Shown one piece after another: positions 1-12,432 of a stretch of 64,000 bases of DNA. Within the stretch, counting starts at the first letter, position 1. Every line of letters begins with the position of its first letter. This DNA is from Rallus limicola (taxonomy: Eukaryota; Chordata; Aves; Gruiformes; Rallidae): contig JAKCOZ010000022.1 in assembly GCA_022605955.1 (NCBI GenBank), positions 124,001-188,000 of the forward strand. Reading direction: 5' to 3'. The notes beneath the pieces are model-generated. The model saw only the letters and a program-made list of their open reading frames with translations. It had not been told where the DNA came from and ran no database searches. A program made the position numbers and the translations under genes.

Positions 1-3000
1 TGCATTTAGTGAGAAACATAGAGAAACTTCTGCCAAGGTGTAGAAGGCGCTAGAGAAGTAAAAATGGCATCAAAGGAAATGAACAAGTGGTCCACTTTTA
101 GAAGGGAATACCAGTATTTCTATCCCTCTGAGTCCTGACAGGTTCCAAAAGCCTCTGAGCACCAAGAAGCCACATGCTAAGGAGGAGCAGGCATACGTAT
201 TCTCTCCAGAATGCAAACGCACGAGGGAAGGCCAGGAAGCATAACTTAGAGAATGACATGTCTTGAGAGGAGAGAGGGCTGCAGCTATCAGAATGCAGCT
301 ATCAGAATGCATTTCAGAAACTCTGAACAGAGACAGAGGGCATGCTGGAGGGCATGACTCTCAGATCTAGGAAGGCCTCTTTCCAATTGATGTCAGGATT
401 ACATGTCTTGAGAGTACAGGCAACTTCTAGTTTTGTATTTTATTGGGGATACATGCCACAAATGCATTCATCATCCTATCGGCACTGGCATGAAGTATGG
501 GTTAGTTCAGGTAATCTTTTCTTATGTACATGATACTTTAAATTATCTCGTTTACCTATGCAAAACTTTTCAGAAAGTACTTTTGTTTGAAAGCAGCTAA
601 GCTGACATGGCTTCCAACAGACAGACTTTGAAGTTGTTTTTTGTTCTTTTCTCCTCTGAGTAATGATCAAAACTTGAGGTGGCTAACAATACACCTATGA
701 GAAATGTTCAAAACTCCCAGGATTGGTAAGTCAATGAATTTTTGTCTGATTAGTGATTTAATTACAGCTAAGAAATGTTTTTGAAGTTACTCATAGATTA
801 ATCCCATTTTATTCCTTAGCAGTGTTGTAGGTGAATTCAGCCTGATGCACTAAAAATACATCACTGCAAGAGTAGAATGATTTGCATTTAGATTTTTTTC
901 AACATTGATTTAAACAGGTCGATTTACATATTTTCTCTTTAAGTTAGTAAAGGGTTTTGGGGGGTTTTATTTTAGCTCTAGAACAAGCTATAGCTACCCT
1001 ACAAACACTTCCAATTTCATCTGGTGTTCTACAGATGGGACTAGCACACCATGCATGTTAACATCAGGATAACACCATTTCCTTCAATTAACCTTTACTG
1101 CAAGAACAACCTGAGTAGCCATTCAAGGAGAAACACATCAGGGACTCACCTTCAGACGATGCACGTAAGGCAAGGTTATCGCCTCATATCCTCTGACCTA
1201 CCAGCTACAAGAATTGCCATTATCTACACATCCCTACTCATTACCTACGTGTGTGCTTACTGTGTGAGACGAGACAATGATGTCTTTTGGGCAAAGGAGA
1301 AAAGGGAAATGTACCACCGATGTGGAGATATTCCCACATGAGCCCATGGGGTTTCCATATGAGAAGGTACACCTACATGGCATTGGCCATGAACAAACTC
1401 ATTTCACCTGATTATAAACCAAACTTATTGCAGTCACAAATGAGATTAATTACACCTTCATGACTTCAAATAAGCAGTTAGTTTTCACACTAATGTATCT
1501 GGGTGTGTCCCCCAGCCCCTCAATATTCCTTGGAAATAACTGTAAATTTTTGTGCCTCATTTCTTGGGTTTCCATCATTAAAAAAAAAAATCATAAAAAG
1601 TAAATAACTTTGGAAATTTCTCACATGCCTAGCAAAAATTACCATCATTGGGTACATAACTAAAGTGCATGACCAAGATTTCAATGACAGCCTTCTCAGT
1701 CCTGCTGTGTGGAGTCTTTTTAGATTAAGACATTCCAAAAAGTGTAACTTCAATGCAGGAAATATAAAATTAGCAAATACTGCAACCATAGTACTTGGAT
1801 TAATGAAATAAAGTGTGAGATCACTGCTTTGTTTCAATAAATGTAGCATGATGGATCTGTACCCTTCAGCTGCAATTGCAGCCCAGCTGCAATGCCTGGT
1901 GATGCATGTGTTGTTAGAGATCCCTCACAACAAAGCTCTCAGTCCAAACATATGTGATTGATAAGAGATTTCTTGATCCCCCCAAGTTTCCTTCCTTTTG
2001 CACAATGGTGTTTGGATCTTACTATGCAATGCCCTCACCAGTGTCACTGCACCGAAGTGAAGAAGCCACAAAACAGAGTAAGCACTAGATAGGAATATAC
2101 AATACAAGTTAAGGCGCTTTAAAGGGAGAAAAAAAAAGCAGAAAAAAAATCAGTGATAAAAAACGGTAAAAGGAGAGAGGTATGATTGAAAGCCCACACT
2201 GGGATTATTTAGAGCACTTACAGCTGCCTAGATCAGTCAGAAAGTTAGAGACAGCTCCAGTGGGACATAGTGAAATATCATTTATCATATTTTGAAGTGT
2301 GGAGATGCTTTTGGCAAGTCTACAATGGTGTATACGTATTCCCTGCACAATAGTACTGGGCAAAACTGATATCAAACACAACGCAAACTACAATGCAATT
2401 AAATAAAACCAAGACCTGCAGGCTTCAGTTATCATGTCATAGCAACTGACCAGCATGCTAAGATGTCTGCAACAATTGCACACATGCATCCCAAACTTCC
2501 TCACTGCAATACATGCACTCAGGCATGTACTCAGGCACTCAGGTACACAGACCTGTCCCAACATGAGTCTGCAAACCCCCTCAGGTGTTTCTGGGAGCAG
2601 ATATCCCGTCCCGCATGCAATGCGGGGACACAGAGCTCCTCTCATAAAGGTCTGTTTCCACAGGAACAAGCTATCCGATGCCCTGTTCTCCCTCTGACAG
2701 ATAGGTGCTGCTTTCAAGGCCGAATGCTTCAGTAAGCTTCAACGGGCTATGCCCAATCACTGAAGAAGTTTCCTTTCTCCCTTAACCAGAGGTTAGTTAA
2801 TAACTTGATTCTTCAGAGTTATTAACATCTTTGAGGTGCTTGGTAATTCACATGTTGATATTCTAATCTGGTTAGTTCTGGTAGCCAGCTGGGGTCTGAC
2901 AAAGAGCTCTTACCCAAGGGAAGCTATAGGGAATGGTCATGAGTCCCTCACTGATGTGAGCAACCTCTGGAGCTGATGGAACCTAGTGGCTGATGGAACA

Positions 3001-3370
3001 TTACATCATGGTATCCTTTCCTCCTTTGTGGTGATTCCCCATGCTACACAGTCTTTGAGATTATAAACTGAAGGAAGAATGACACATTCCTCCCTGTGAA
3101 AACAGGGATGATTTATTAGTTACCAACTCATTCATCTATAAGATCCTTCTAGCACTGAAATTGAAGTAAATAAAACCTTAAAACTCCACACAATAAACTC
3201 AGCTTTCTTTAGAATAGGGTCCTTCCAAAATTGTTTCACAGATGGGACAACACAGTTGCAAAACTGCTCCTTAAGGTACCTCTTCAGCTTTACAAGGTCA
3301 CTATCAATCCTAATATTAATTCCTTACACACAAAGAAACCCAAAACCTCAAGCTTGCTGCAGAAAGTCCC
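1..3370. other. Unique AT-rich DNA, no gene seen
   Basis: No coding exon, RNA gene or recognisable transposon is supported here. Open frames are all 115 codons or shorter, occur on both strands and show no familiar motif. Visible structures are a 14-bp direct duplication at 281-308 and a short hairpin at 2610-2626 (CCCGCAT / ATGCGGG around a 3-nt loop). Two opposing open frames at about 2388-2735 overlap and look like chance. Confidence 0.6.
281..308. repeat. 14-bp tandem duplication
   Basis: The unit GCAGCTATCAGAAT occurs twice back to back without mismatch (281-294 and 295-308). This is a simple short tandem duplication, probably from replication slippage. No function is suggested. Confidence 0.9.
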
Positions 3371-3373
3371 AAG

Positions 3374-3500
3374 AGAATCACAGAATCTTCTGAGTTGGAA
3401 GGGGCCCATAAGGATCATCAGGTCCAACTCCTGGCTCCACAGAGGGCCAGCCAAGTCAGAACATGGGACTAAGTGCATCAGAATATTCAAACAAAACCTA
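3374..3500 (-). mobile_element. CR1 LINE 3'-end fragment
   Basis: The plus strand begins with GAATCACAGAATC, followed by a GTTGGAAGGGGCC-like stretch and a TCATCAGGTCCAACTCC-like stretch. That is the reverse complement of the CR1 3' untranslated end, so the element points to the minus strand with its 3' end at the lower coordinate. Similarity fades after about 130 bp, which fits a severely 5'-truncated copy. CR1 spreads by target-primed reverse transcription and most copies are short 3' pieces. The left border is clear; the right border is approximate. Confidence 0.8.
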
Positions 3501-4504
3501 TTTGCTGAGTATCCAGTCCTGGATATTATGTACATTGCATGCACTTTTAAAAACATCTTCCCAATGAAGTATTTGTAGCTAATACGATTAGCAAAGTACA
3601 GAGGTACCTGGTTAGATACCCCTTATCCAGGAAACACTCGTGTTGGTCATGCAATTTACACTTGTATTTATAGTAGTTTAACCACGTGTCTTTATCTGAA
3701 AAGAACTGAGATGCTTCGTGTATGTTTATCTGCCATAAAATCCATCAAGCCTGGAATATTTCACTTAGAAGTATTGGCATTTAAAGTTGGTATTTTTCTT
3801 CTCTAAAAAATAGCTTGGAATTCACTACTAAGCTTTGCACAACCTGTAGCAGCTTCGAAGGCAAGCTACAGATGGTGCCCCTTGACTTGCTTACACAAGA
3901 GACAGAGCTTGAGGTAGACTTGCATAAATTACTGGCACATTTAGGATCATTCCTACCCGGACTCCAATTTGTTTTGTGCCAGTATATCTTAATGATTTAA
4001 ACGACTGTAAAATCACATACCCCAGAAACAAGACACGAGTTTTCAGGTCTGTCTTTATGGTCAGGGATGGACTCTTCTCAGTTGCCAGTGCTACTGTAAA
4101 ATAATCTAACTGAAGTTAAGCATCAATCCTTCACTGAGGTTCCTAAAATTCAGATCCAGCCAGCCACACTTTCCGACCTTTAAACTTGCAAGTTTGTTTT
4201 CCAAATATACTAAGAAAAAAAAATATTAAATCTTACTTAAAAAGAAAAAAAATACTAAAATCAACATTTTTATGTGTCTTTTTCATTCCTGGTTACTCTT
4301 TTGATAACTGTGATGAGAAGAATAAAACAGCAATCATTACCCAGTCATCAGGAATCAGAACTGGCTTTGATTCAGTGCACATTTAGCTCTGTCTTTGATT
4401 TTCTTCTCTCTAGTGGGCAAATATCTGACAAATCCTAAATTTAAGCATGATAACAAAATAGAACAATTAAGATTTCCATTTAACAAAGCAAAGTATTCTT
4501 CAGG

Positions 4505-4537
4505 AAATAATCTTCCTTTTTCAGAGGAAGATTATTT
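4505..4537. repeat. 12-bp perfect stem-loop
   Basis: AAATAATCTTCC at 4505-4516 is the exact reverse complement of GGAAGATTATTT at 4526-4537, separated by a 9-nt loop. It is a simple inverted repeat in unique DNA, with no neighbouring gene to suggest a role. Confidence 0.85.
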
Positions 4538-7386
4538 TCATGTTCACACAGCTTCTTCTCAATGTTATCCCCATCTCTGAGCCCAAACCCTGGTGCCAGC
4601 TGAGCCTTTGAAAAAGCCCTCTTAAACACTGCACTCACAGCCACATTCCCTGGGCAGCCTACACTGGGACAGACCCTCAAGGGACTCAAGGCTTTGATTG
4701 AATCCAGCAAGGGCTAACAGAACAAAATAATCCAGCACAGAGAGCAGCGCTCAACTTACTCCAGCTCAGAGTTCAGAGAGGGATTCTCTGGGTATCAAAA
4801 AATCAAACCTGGCATCATGGGCAAGGTTACTACACAGAAACAAAAAAGCAAAGAGTAAAGCGGAAGGAAAAAGGAAGTAGGAAGGGAAGACTTGGAAACC
4901 AATGAATCCTTCGCCAAAAGTCCTCCCTTTGAGTAAGAGGATGACCACATGTTAAGGCCATACCCTTGCCAGCTGAACTGCCGAGAAACAAGGAGCAGAC
5001 CATCTCCTACTGCACTCCTCTTGGTTCTTCTATCGCCTTTCCCTACGTGAAGGATAATACACAGGAAGAGGCCAAAGGACAGATGTGGCCTAATAACCAT
5101 GAGAAATCTGGGGACTATGGAGAGCGCAGGTCTGCAAGAAAACAAAGCCAGACATTTCTTTTTTACAAGCAATATTTACAGAGAATATTAAAATATTGCA
5201 TCCTTCTGAGTAAGACAGCTTCATTCAGGAGTGAGGTACGTAATGTATTTCAAAATGCCATTCACATTATTACCATTCCAGATCGATTTATGATAATTAA
5301 AATCACTCTACTGTATCTGACCATTATATGTGTTTGCATGTGTATAAAACCATGCCTTTTTTTTTTGTTGTTGTTGGTCAGGGCTACAGGTTTTCACTGA
5401 AATAATTGTACTATACAGCTACTTAACATAATTCCCCTCCAGGTACAAGCTGGAGCGATAATGTTATTACTTTGGAATAACACTTAGAAGAACTGTACAC
5501 TCAGGAGCAAAGAGCTGCTTCACTGTGATGAAATAGATAAATTGATGCTACTCCGGGTGCAATCAAGAGATATGATACCGAGCCTGCATCTATTACCATA
5601 GCATCAAAATCCTGTGATATAATCATGGCAGCAGCCCTCTGATGTAACTGTATTTCTAGATTACCGATAGGAAATCAAAATCAAAACACAAAAGGCAAAA
5701 ACTGCAATAGGAGTTAAGAACCTGGAGTAAGAATTAAACAGATATTAAATCTTAGGATGCAAACTTAAAGGCCCTACCTAAAGGAAACAACACAACCAGA
5801 CACACATACAAATAACCACCCCACACCCCCCCCGACAACTAATGAATTAACCAAATAATGAAAAAACACCATGATTACATTTTGGCTGTCAGATCCTCTG
5901 GGCCTGGAGATCAGTTGTGCATTGGGTTTTTTTCCTTGGTGCAGAACAGTGTGTGCTCTATTATCCCAAACCCAAATCCTGCATATCTTCATGATCTCCG
6001 TTTCCTATGTAGCTCGCTGCTTTCTCCTAGCGAAATGTTCAGAGGGATTTTTTAGCTCAGTGTGATGCAGTCCCAGCAGGTGTGATACCCGTGCCCGTTC
6101 TGAGCCCCTCGGCTAGACCCCACCTCTAGTGTGGGGGTCCAGCCCTTTAAATGAGTTGGACGTTAGTCAAGACACGACATGCTATGAAACAAGTGTCAAA
6201 CAGCATTTCCATTTCCATGATAACAGTTCTTGCTCCAAAGTATTCAACCCACCAACTCTTGGGTATGAAATTCACACAGTCTTTGGAGCAGGGACTGCAG
6301 TTCCAAGTCTTGCTAACAGCAAACCCCACCGGTTTCCCTCCCCACCCCCACCTATCCTGATTCAGATGGGTCTCTTCTCTATAAACCTGGGGCATCCCTC
6401 ATCACCCTCTTACAGACACGCATGCAGAAATATTGAGTCTTCTCAGGTACATCCTCAAAAATGTAACTAAACTACTGAATAAAATTTGATCTCCCCGTGA
6501 GCATCCCATTTCAAATGTAAAGAGGGCCTTTGGATTTGATGCCTATACCCCCAGGAGAGGATGTAATCACCAGGGCCTTTGAAAAGACAACCGTGCCTCT
6601 TGTACCTAGATATTAATACAAGTTGGAGAAAAAAGGGCTGTGACTTGCAATAAAGGGCCAGGCCCCATCCCTCTGACGAGGGGGCTAACTTCTCCAGACA
6701 AGAATCCAATGCCCCATACTTTATAAGACAGCACACGCAAAGCTCAAGTCTCTCCTTTAGGCACTGTGTGCATGAAAGACCTTCACTGCAGTGACTAATT
6801 TTTGTTGCTCCAGCTTAGCCTCTTTGAGGATTTAAGTCTACATGACCTTGCCCAGGTCACATAATACTTTCCTGCACAGCAAGAAGTAAAGGCTGACACC
6901 ATAGTAACCCAAATCTCAGCCTGAAACCATGGTAACAGGATCATCTTGCTTCAGGCATGCTACCTTAGGTACCGAGCACAATTTCAAAATATTCAAATTG
7001 AAATAAACTGCTTTCAAGCAAATCAATTCTCTGACACCAATTCCTTCAAATTATTACAGCAGAGATTTCCAAGATGGCCCATAGCTCCCATTAAATCCTT
7101 TAAGGCTAAACTCTTAGAAATGGTTGGCCATTTATCTTGCTGCATCAAAGAAGAGCGGGTACTTAGAAAACTCTGTCCTAAAATTCCCTTTAAACAGAGG
7201 TACAGAAAGACACAAGGGTTTCCATCTGTTCACCTGCGGATATTCTTAAAAGCCTTTTATGTGAGTTTCTCCTTTAATATAGAAAAATGCTACCAAAAGT
7301 GCCCCCAGTTGCGCAGTCTAACCAAAATGAAGAAAAAAATATGAAGAAAAAGCCTTTTTGCACTGACCAGCTGCTGCCATTTTCAT

Positions 7387-7464
7387 CAATCTTAAGGTTA
7401 TTTGTAGCACTAATAAGCACAAGATTGCTGCTTTCAGTTTTATTAATCTTAGGGTTATTTGTAG
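7387..7464. repeat. Diverged direct repeat, period 57
   Basis: A 21-bp segment at 7387-7407 (CAATCTTAAGGTTATTTGTAG) recurs at 7444-7464 with two differences, and similarity extends weakly on both sides. This looks like an old local tandem duplication. Confidence 0.7.
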
Positions 7465-8945
7465 AAATAACAAGTCCAAATTCTTCTGACAGAAAAGTGA
7501 TTTTCATAAGATTTGGTTTTTTCCTTTAAGCAACCAGTAATGCAGTTAAAAAAAAAGTAACCTTAAGCTCCAAGCTTTTCTGCAGGCTATGTACAAATTT
7601 ATGATTGATAAGCCTACATTTTGTCTGGTGTGAATAAAATAATGCTGGGATCACAGAACGTTGTGTCTCATGGATAAAATCACAGAATACTCATAGCTCT
7701 GCACAGAGGTTTCCTAAGAGAAATGGATAGCGGGAGGTATATAAACCAGTAAATAAGAAATTGGGACAGAGGGAGCAGTCCTGGCTGGAACTGGGATGAT
7801 AGCTAATCCAGTGACCGTTTATGCAAATATGGAGGTCATTCCTATGTATTTAGCAATTCATTAATTGCAGCAGAAGACACTGTTGAACACAGGGGTATTT
7901 TCTGTGCAGAATACCAGGAGAGTTCACAGTAACTTCACGCCAGATGGTTTTATAAGGTATTTAACTGCCTGACTCCCACTGAATTATTACAGAATAGGTT
8001 GCCAGTAGGGAAAATCTTTCCCTAATGAGAACTGGTACTTGTTTTAAACCAAGAGACTTTCTTTTTGGAAAATAAAATACTAACAATCGCTAATGTAACT
8101 GTTAATATTTTATCTACATAGACATCAAATCCTTTTGCATATAGTACCATTTTATTGACATTAGTCTCTCACAAGCAGTAACACATGTTAATTATGTATT
8201 CCATAGTGTCTCTCTTCACTGCTTACAGCCTTTCTTCTTGATGTATATCCTTGGCTTCTTAAATTGTTAGAATGGGGAAAGAGGAGCATCCTGCTTAACT
8301 TCAGCCCAATCATTTAAAAAGTACTTCTTCCAGTCTCTCCCCTTGATCTTTTTATATATGTATAAATATATACTTATACTATATACTACACATAGCTCTA
8401 ATGCGCACAGTCTATATACAGAATTTACATCAAATGCAGAAGATATTCACCTGCCCAAAACCTGTATGGAGAAACAGACACCATATAGAAGCAGGAAAGG
8501 ATAACTTTAAGTTGTAAGTTCATCCTTTAGTAGAGAACTATGATGTGCCTGGGCAGTTCATTAATAGCAAAAGTACCTGAAAAGTGAGACCTGTCTAAGC
8601 CTGTTATTTGGGGAAAATACAGTTCTGTTAAGAAATAAGCAAATGAAAGAAAAAACTAATTTATTTTTTAAATTCTATTTTCTGTTTGTCTGAAAGACAC
8701 ACTAAGCAGTCAGCCAGCCATTCAATGATGTTCAAAAAGATCACTGGACTGAAGCCTACAGTAATATCAATATTATCATCTGATTAACAACAGCGACTGA
8801 AGTTTCATGAATTCAGTATCAAGAATTTTCTCTCCTCACAGACTTCTTCAGTTCTATGTAAAAAAAGTCAAATGAGAAGGAGCATCTTCAGCTGCACAGT
8901 TCGTCCTGATGAGCTGGGATAAGCTGGGATTGCACCCACTTGAAA

Positions 8946-8988
8946 TATATATACACACATACAAATAATTGTAGTGTGTGTATATATA
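8946..8988. repeat. TA/CA - TG/TA inverted repeat
   Basis: TATATATACACACA at 8946-8959 pairs perfectly with TGTGTGTATATATA at 8975-8988 across a 15-nt spacer. This is two microsatellite-like tracts in opposite orientation that could form a 14-bp hairpin. Such tracts are unstable and commonly polymorphic. Confidence 0.85.
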
Positions 8989-8989
8989 A

Positions 8990-11870
8990 ACACGCTAAAA
9001 ACATAAATAAAATATACTCCAGCTGTGACCTAGCTCTTCAGCAGTGAGGAAGGAGCTCATTCCTATGGATAGCATAACAGGGTTCTCCCCAGTTGAAAGA
9101 TGATTTTCAAAAACATTTCTTCTTCTGAGCAAGGCCTACTGCAATTTTAATGTTCTTAACAGACCTGCCAGCGCTACTGCAGTCAATGACCAGGACTATC
9201 TTATTCATTGTGCACTACCCACTCCCAGCCCACACTATGTCCCCCACTGCTGGTCCTGGGAAGCCTGTCACGTTAGCTAACACTGGTGACGCTTTCTGTT
9301 GGCATCAAGTTACCCAAATAGTGCATGAATACACTGTGACCTCTATATACACACTTATTAGTGGCTAAAAACCTCCCCCCCCCTCCAGTTTTAGAATGAC
9401 ATTGTACCCATTTGAGCTGTTTTTATGTCAAATTTATTTGCAGGTAAACACAAAACAAACCTGATGAGTCTCTGGCAAACAAGGTGTTTCAGGCAACGAT
9501 GAATAGAAATTGCAATCTGACAGGTTAGCTCTTCTGCTCGAGTTCTGAAGCTGCTATTATGGTTGGAAAAACATTTATGCAAACTGCTCAGAAATTCGCC
9601 TTGGTCTACTGCCCATCCAATATCTTATTTCTCTGATGGAGTCTCATTTCAATGTAATCATATTCCCAGTAAAAATTGAATAGTGCAGGAATGGGAGATT
9701 TGACACAAGTTATTCAGTTCAAAATATATGAAACACTATCAAACCTGGCCATAGGGCTTCTCAGGAGGGGGAAGGGAATGTTTACTTGGCTACATTTAAA
9801 ATACATTTCATGTGAAATTTTGATTTTATAGAAAATATCCCTGCTGATCCCTCTGTCACCTCCTTCTGTAGTAAACATGATCTGGTGGAAGACTTATTTA
9901 AAATCCTAAAAGGTAATTAAAGCTGAGACAGCCCAGAAATATATTTTAAAAAAAAAAGAGATAAGAAAGAAACAAAAATAAGAACAGATCACCAATGGTT
10001 CCTCTTTGCCTTAGGGAAATTTTAATTAAAAGTCACAGGAGAATAATCTGCAAGAAACAAAAATGAAATCGCTGCTGCTAATTTGCCTGGGTCTCAAACA
10101 GATGAACAGTAAATATGCAACAGCTAAAGTTGCTGTGATTTTGTTCAATCTAACACTTACTGGGAGATGTGCTCCCTTGTCTGCTTCCTCCCGAGCTCTC
10201 CTTGGCAATGCAGAGCCTTTGCTCTCCCAAGGATGGGGCTGCAAGCTCCAGCAATGACAGTTTTTCTCCTCTGTAGCATATGCTGAGCCTTGGGTCAAGT
10301 TGCACAGATTTTCACCAGACTGCCAGCTCTTCTGGCATGGGGAAGGATTCCAGCTCATCGTTCACAGCATCTAAAAAAAAGCCTTGCAGCGGCCTGGGTA
10401 AGGAACTCCCCTTTCTTCAGGCCAACTGCCTGCTGAGGCTCTGCTCCGGCGCTTGGATGCAGTCCTGGGGCCTCACTTGCCCCACAGATACATGGAAGCA
10501 ACAACTGCTTCCCTCCACTCTTTTTTCCAAGTCGCAAAAGGAAGGGGAAGGATTCTCCCCCTCTTTGCTCTCTCCAAGTTCTCTGTCTTCATCACTCAAC
10601 TGCAATTTACAACTCTAGGGCTCTGCCAGGTCCCCCAGGCACGATGTCTGCTACGCTCCTAACCACTCCTAAAATTGCAATGGTAACAGAGACCGGGGGT
10701 TTAACCCCATATATCCATCATGGATGTGAACCCCAGGAACTGCCATGAGCAGCTGCCTTCCTTTCTTCTCCTGGCCTGCACGATCCCTGCTAAGCGGGAA
10801 ATGAAGGAACTTGGGATGTAGCCCTTGCTTTAGGAAAAAGTACAGAGTACTGTGTGCATGCAGACTTACCAGAGCTACACTAATTTGCTAACTAGATTAA
10901 TAACCACCATATATTTAATTTCTGTCCTGCAAAGGGCAAATTGCATCATGGGTGAAAAGTGACCATTTATATCTGCTCAGAGATCCTACCCCAGCTGAGC
11001 TCTAACCCACTGACAACACAGATAAAATCTGGCAAAACCATCCCTTTTTCAAATTAATTTTTAGTACTTTATTCTCTGCATTTGCAACAAAGAAAATCAT
11101 ATCTATTTTGGGCTTTCTTCTTGTTATACAAGTAAAAATCTCTACTCCTATTTATCTACATCCACAGTAATTCTGAATTTTAACAGGAGGGCAACTCCAC
11201 TTATAATTCAGACATTTCCAGATAAAATGAGCAGAAAATCAGTTCTTCCTACAGTGCTTGCTGAATTGTGCTATTATCCTACACACAGCAGGTGCCAATT
11301 TTTACAAAATCATGAAGTATCACAATTATAAGCAGAATTACTTGTTAAAATTTAAGAAGCAGATAAATAGCAAACAGGAATGTTGATTACCCAACAAATG
11401 TACAAAAAAAGGAGAAATATCTGTGTCTGATGAGACCGGGGTATTATTTTTTGTTCTAAGGAGCAAGAACGTATTTCTTTAAAATGTAATGGCTGCTTTA
11501 GAATATTTTTAAAGACTATTATTTTAAGTGTTTCTTAAGCTACCCATATAAGCATTTTTTCCTCTGAAACATTTACAGACACTATCATTAACTGTCATGG
11601 CATCAAAAAAGAGATGCTGCATCCCCTTACACTGCTTGGAAGTTGTTTTGAGAAACCTGACAAGAAAGCAAAGCAGCAGTGTTGGAAAGTGGCTCCGCCA
11701 TACTCTCCCAGCTCATTCGCTGCTGCTCTTGCCTTCCTCCTGTAAGACTCCTCTCACACAGGAAGTCCTGAATCCCAAACTACCAGCATGGTGCAGAACT
11801 GGTGCAGCCATGGGAAAATATTGAGACAAAGGCAGGTGTGACTGAGCCAAAAGCCTTGCTCCTGCTTCTT
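8990..11870. other. Unique DNA, no gene seen
   Basis: There is no recognisable exon or transposon. The stretch 10150-10650 is richer in G+C than its surroundings and carries open frames on both strands up to 112 codons, none with a known motif. The small frames around 11600-11820 are equally unremarkable. Confidence 0.5.
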
Positions 11871-11875
11871 GCCGT

Positions 11876-12431
11876 AAGCCAGCAATGTGCCCTCTCATGG
11901 CCAAGAAGGCTGATGGCGTCCTGGGGTGTATTAGAAGCGCTCTGGTTTCTAGGTCAAGTGAGGTCCTTCTCCCCCTCTACTCTGCCCTGGTGAGATGGCA
12001 CCTGGAATAGCGTATCCTGTTCTGGGCCCCTCAGCTCAAGGAGGACACAGAACTCCTTGAAAGAGTCCAGCACAGGGCACCAAGATGATGAAGGGAGTGG
12101 AACACCTTTCTTATAAGGAGAGGCTGAGGGAGCTGGGGCTCTTTAGCCTGGAGAAGAGGAGACTGAGGGGTGACCTTATTTACGTTTATAAATATGTGAA
12201 GGGCAAGAGTCAGGAGGATGGAGCCTGGCTCTTCTCAGGGACGGCAGCAACAGTACAAGGGGCAATGGGGGCAAGCTGGAGCAGAGGAGTTTCCATGTGA
12301 ACATAAGGAAAAACTTTTTTACCGTGAGGGTGACAGAGCCCTGGGACAGGCTGCCCAGAGAGGTTGTGAAGTCTCCTTCTCTGGAGATATTCAAAACCCA
12401 CCTGGATGCGTTCCCATGTGACCTAATCTAG
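11876..12431 (+). mobile_element. CR1 LINE fragment, ORF2 tail and 3' UTR, 3'-truncated
   Basis: The sequence follows the CR1 consensus from the end of ORF2 into the 3' UTR on the plus strand. Recognisable blocks are a CCCCCTCTACTCTGCCCTGG-like block near 11970, a CACCAAGATGATGAAGGGAG-like block near 12080, the AGGCTGAGGGAGCTGGGGCT block near 12120, and a TTGTGAAGTCTCCTTCTCTG block near 12365. The copy stops at a GACCTAATCTAG-like site near 12431 and lacks the last part of the 3' UTR and the octamer tail. CR1 copies normally lose the 5' end, so the missing 3' end suggests a later deletion or rearrangement. The coding part is broken by frameshifts and is not functional. It has the same orientation as the larger CR1 2 kb downstream. 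Confidence 0.9.
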
Positions 12432-12432
12432 A

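Larger units (their letters stand above)
3510..8940. other. Unique AT-rich DNA, no gene seen
   Basis: Only short, unrecognised open frames occur. The longest (4966-5400 plus, 144 codons) ends in a hydrophobic run expected from T-rich DNA and has no family resemblance. A 12-bp stem-loop lies at 4505-4537 and a diverged direct repeat at 7387-7464. A C-run at 5826-5833 and AT-rich stretches around 8340-8390 are the other visible low-complexity items. Confidence 0.55.

Noticed and set aside
2388..2735. Overlapping open frames on both strands (109 and 90 codons)
   Set aside because: No motif, no splice context and opposite-strand overlap; treated as chance.
4966..5400. 144-codon plus-strand open frame with a hydrophobic C-terminus
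   Set aside because: The hydrophobic run comes from T-rich DNA, and there is no family resemblance. The length is within chance for 64 kb.
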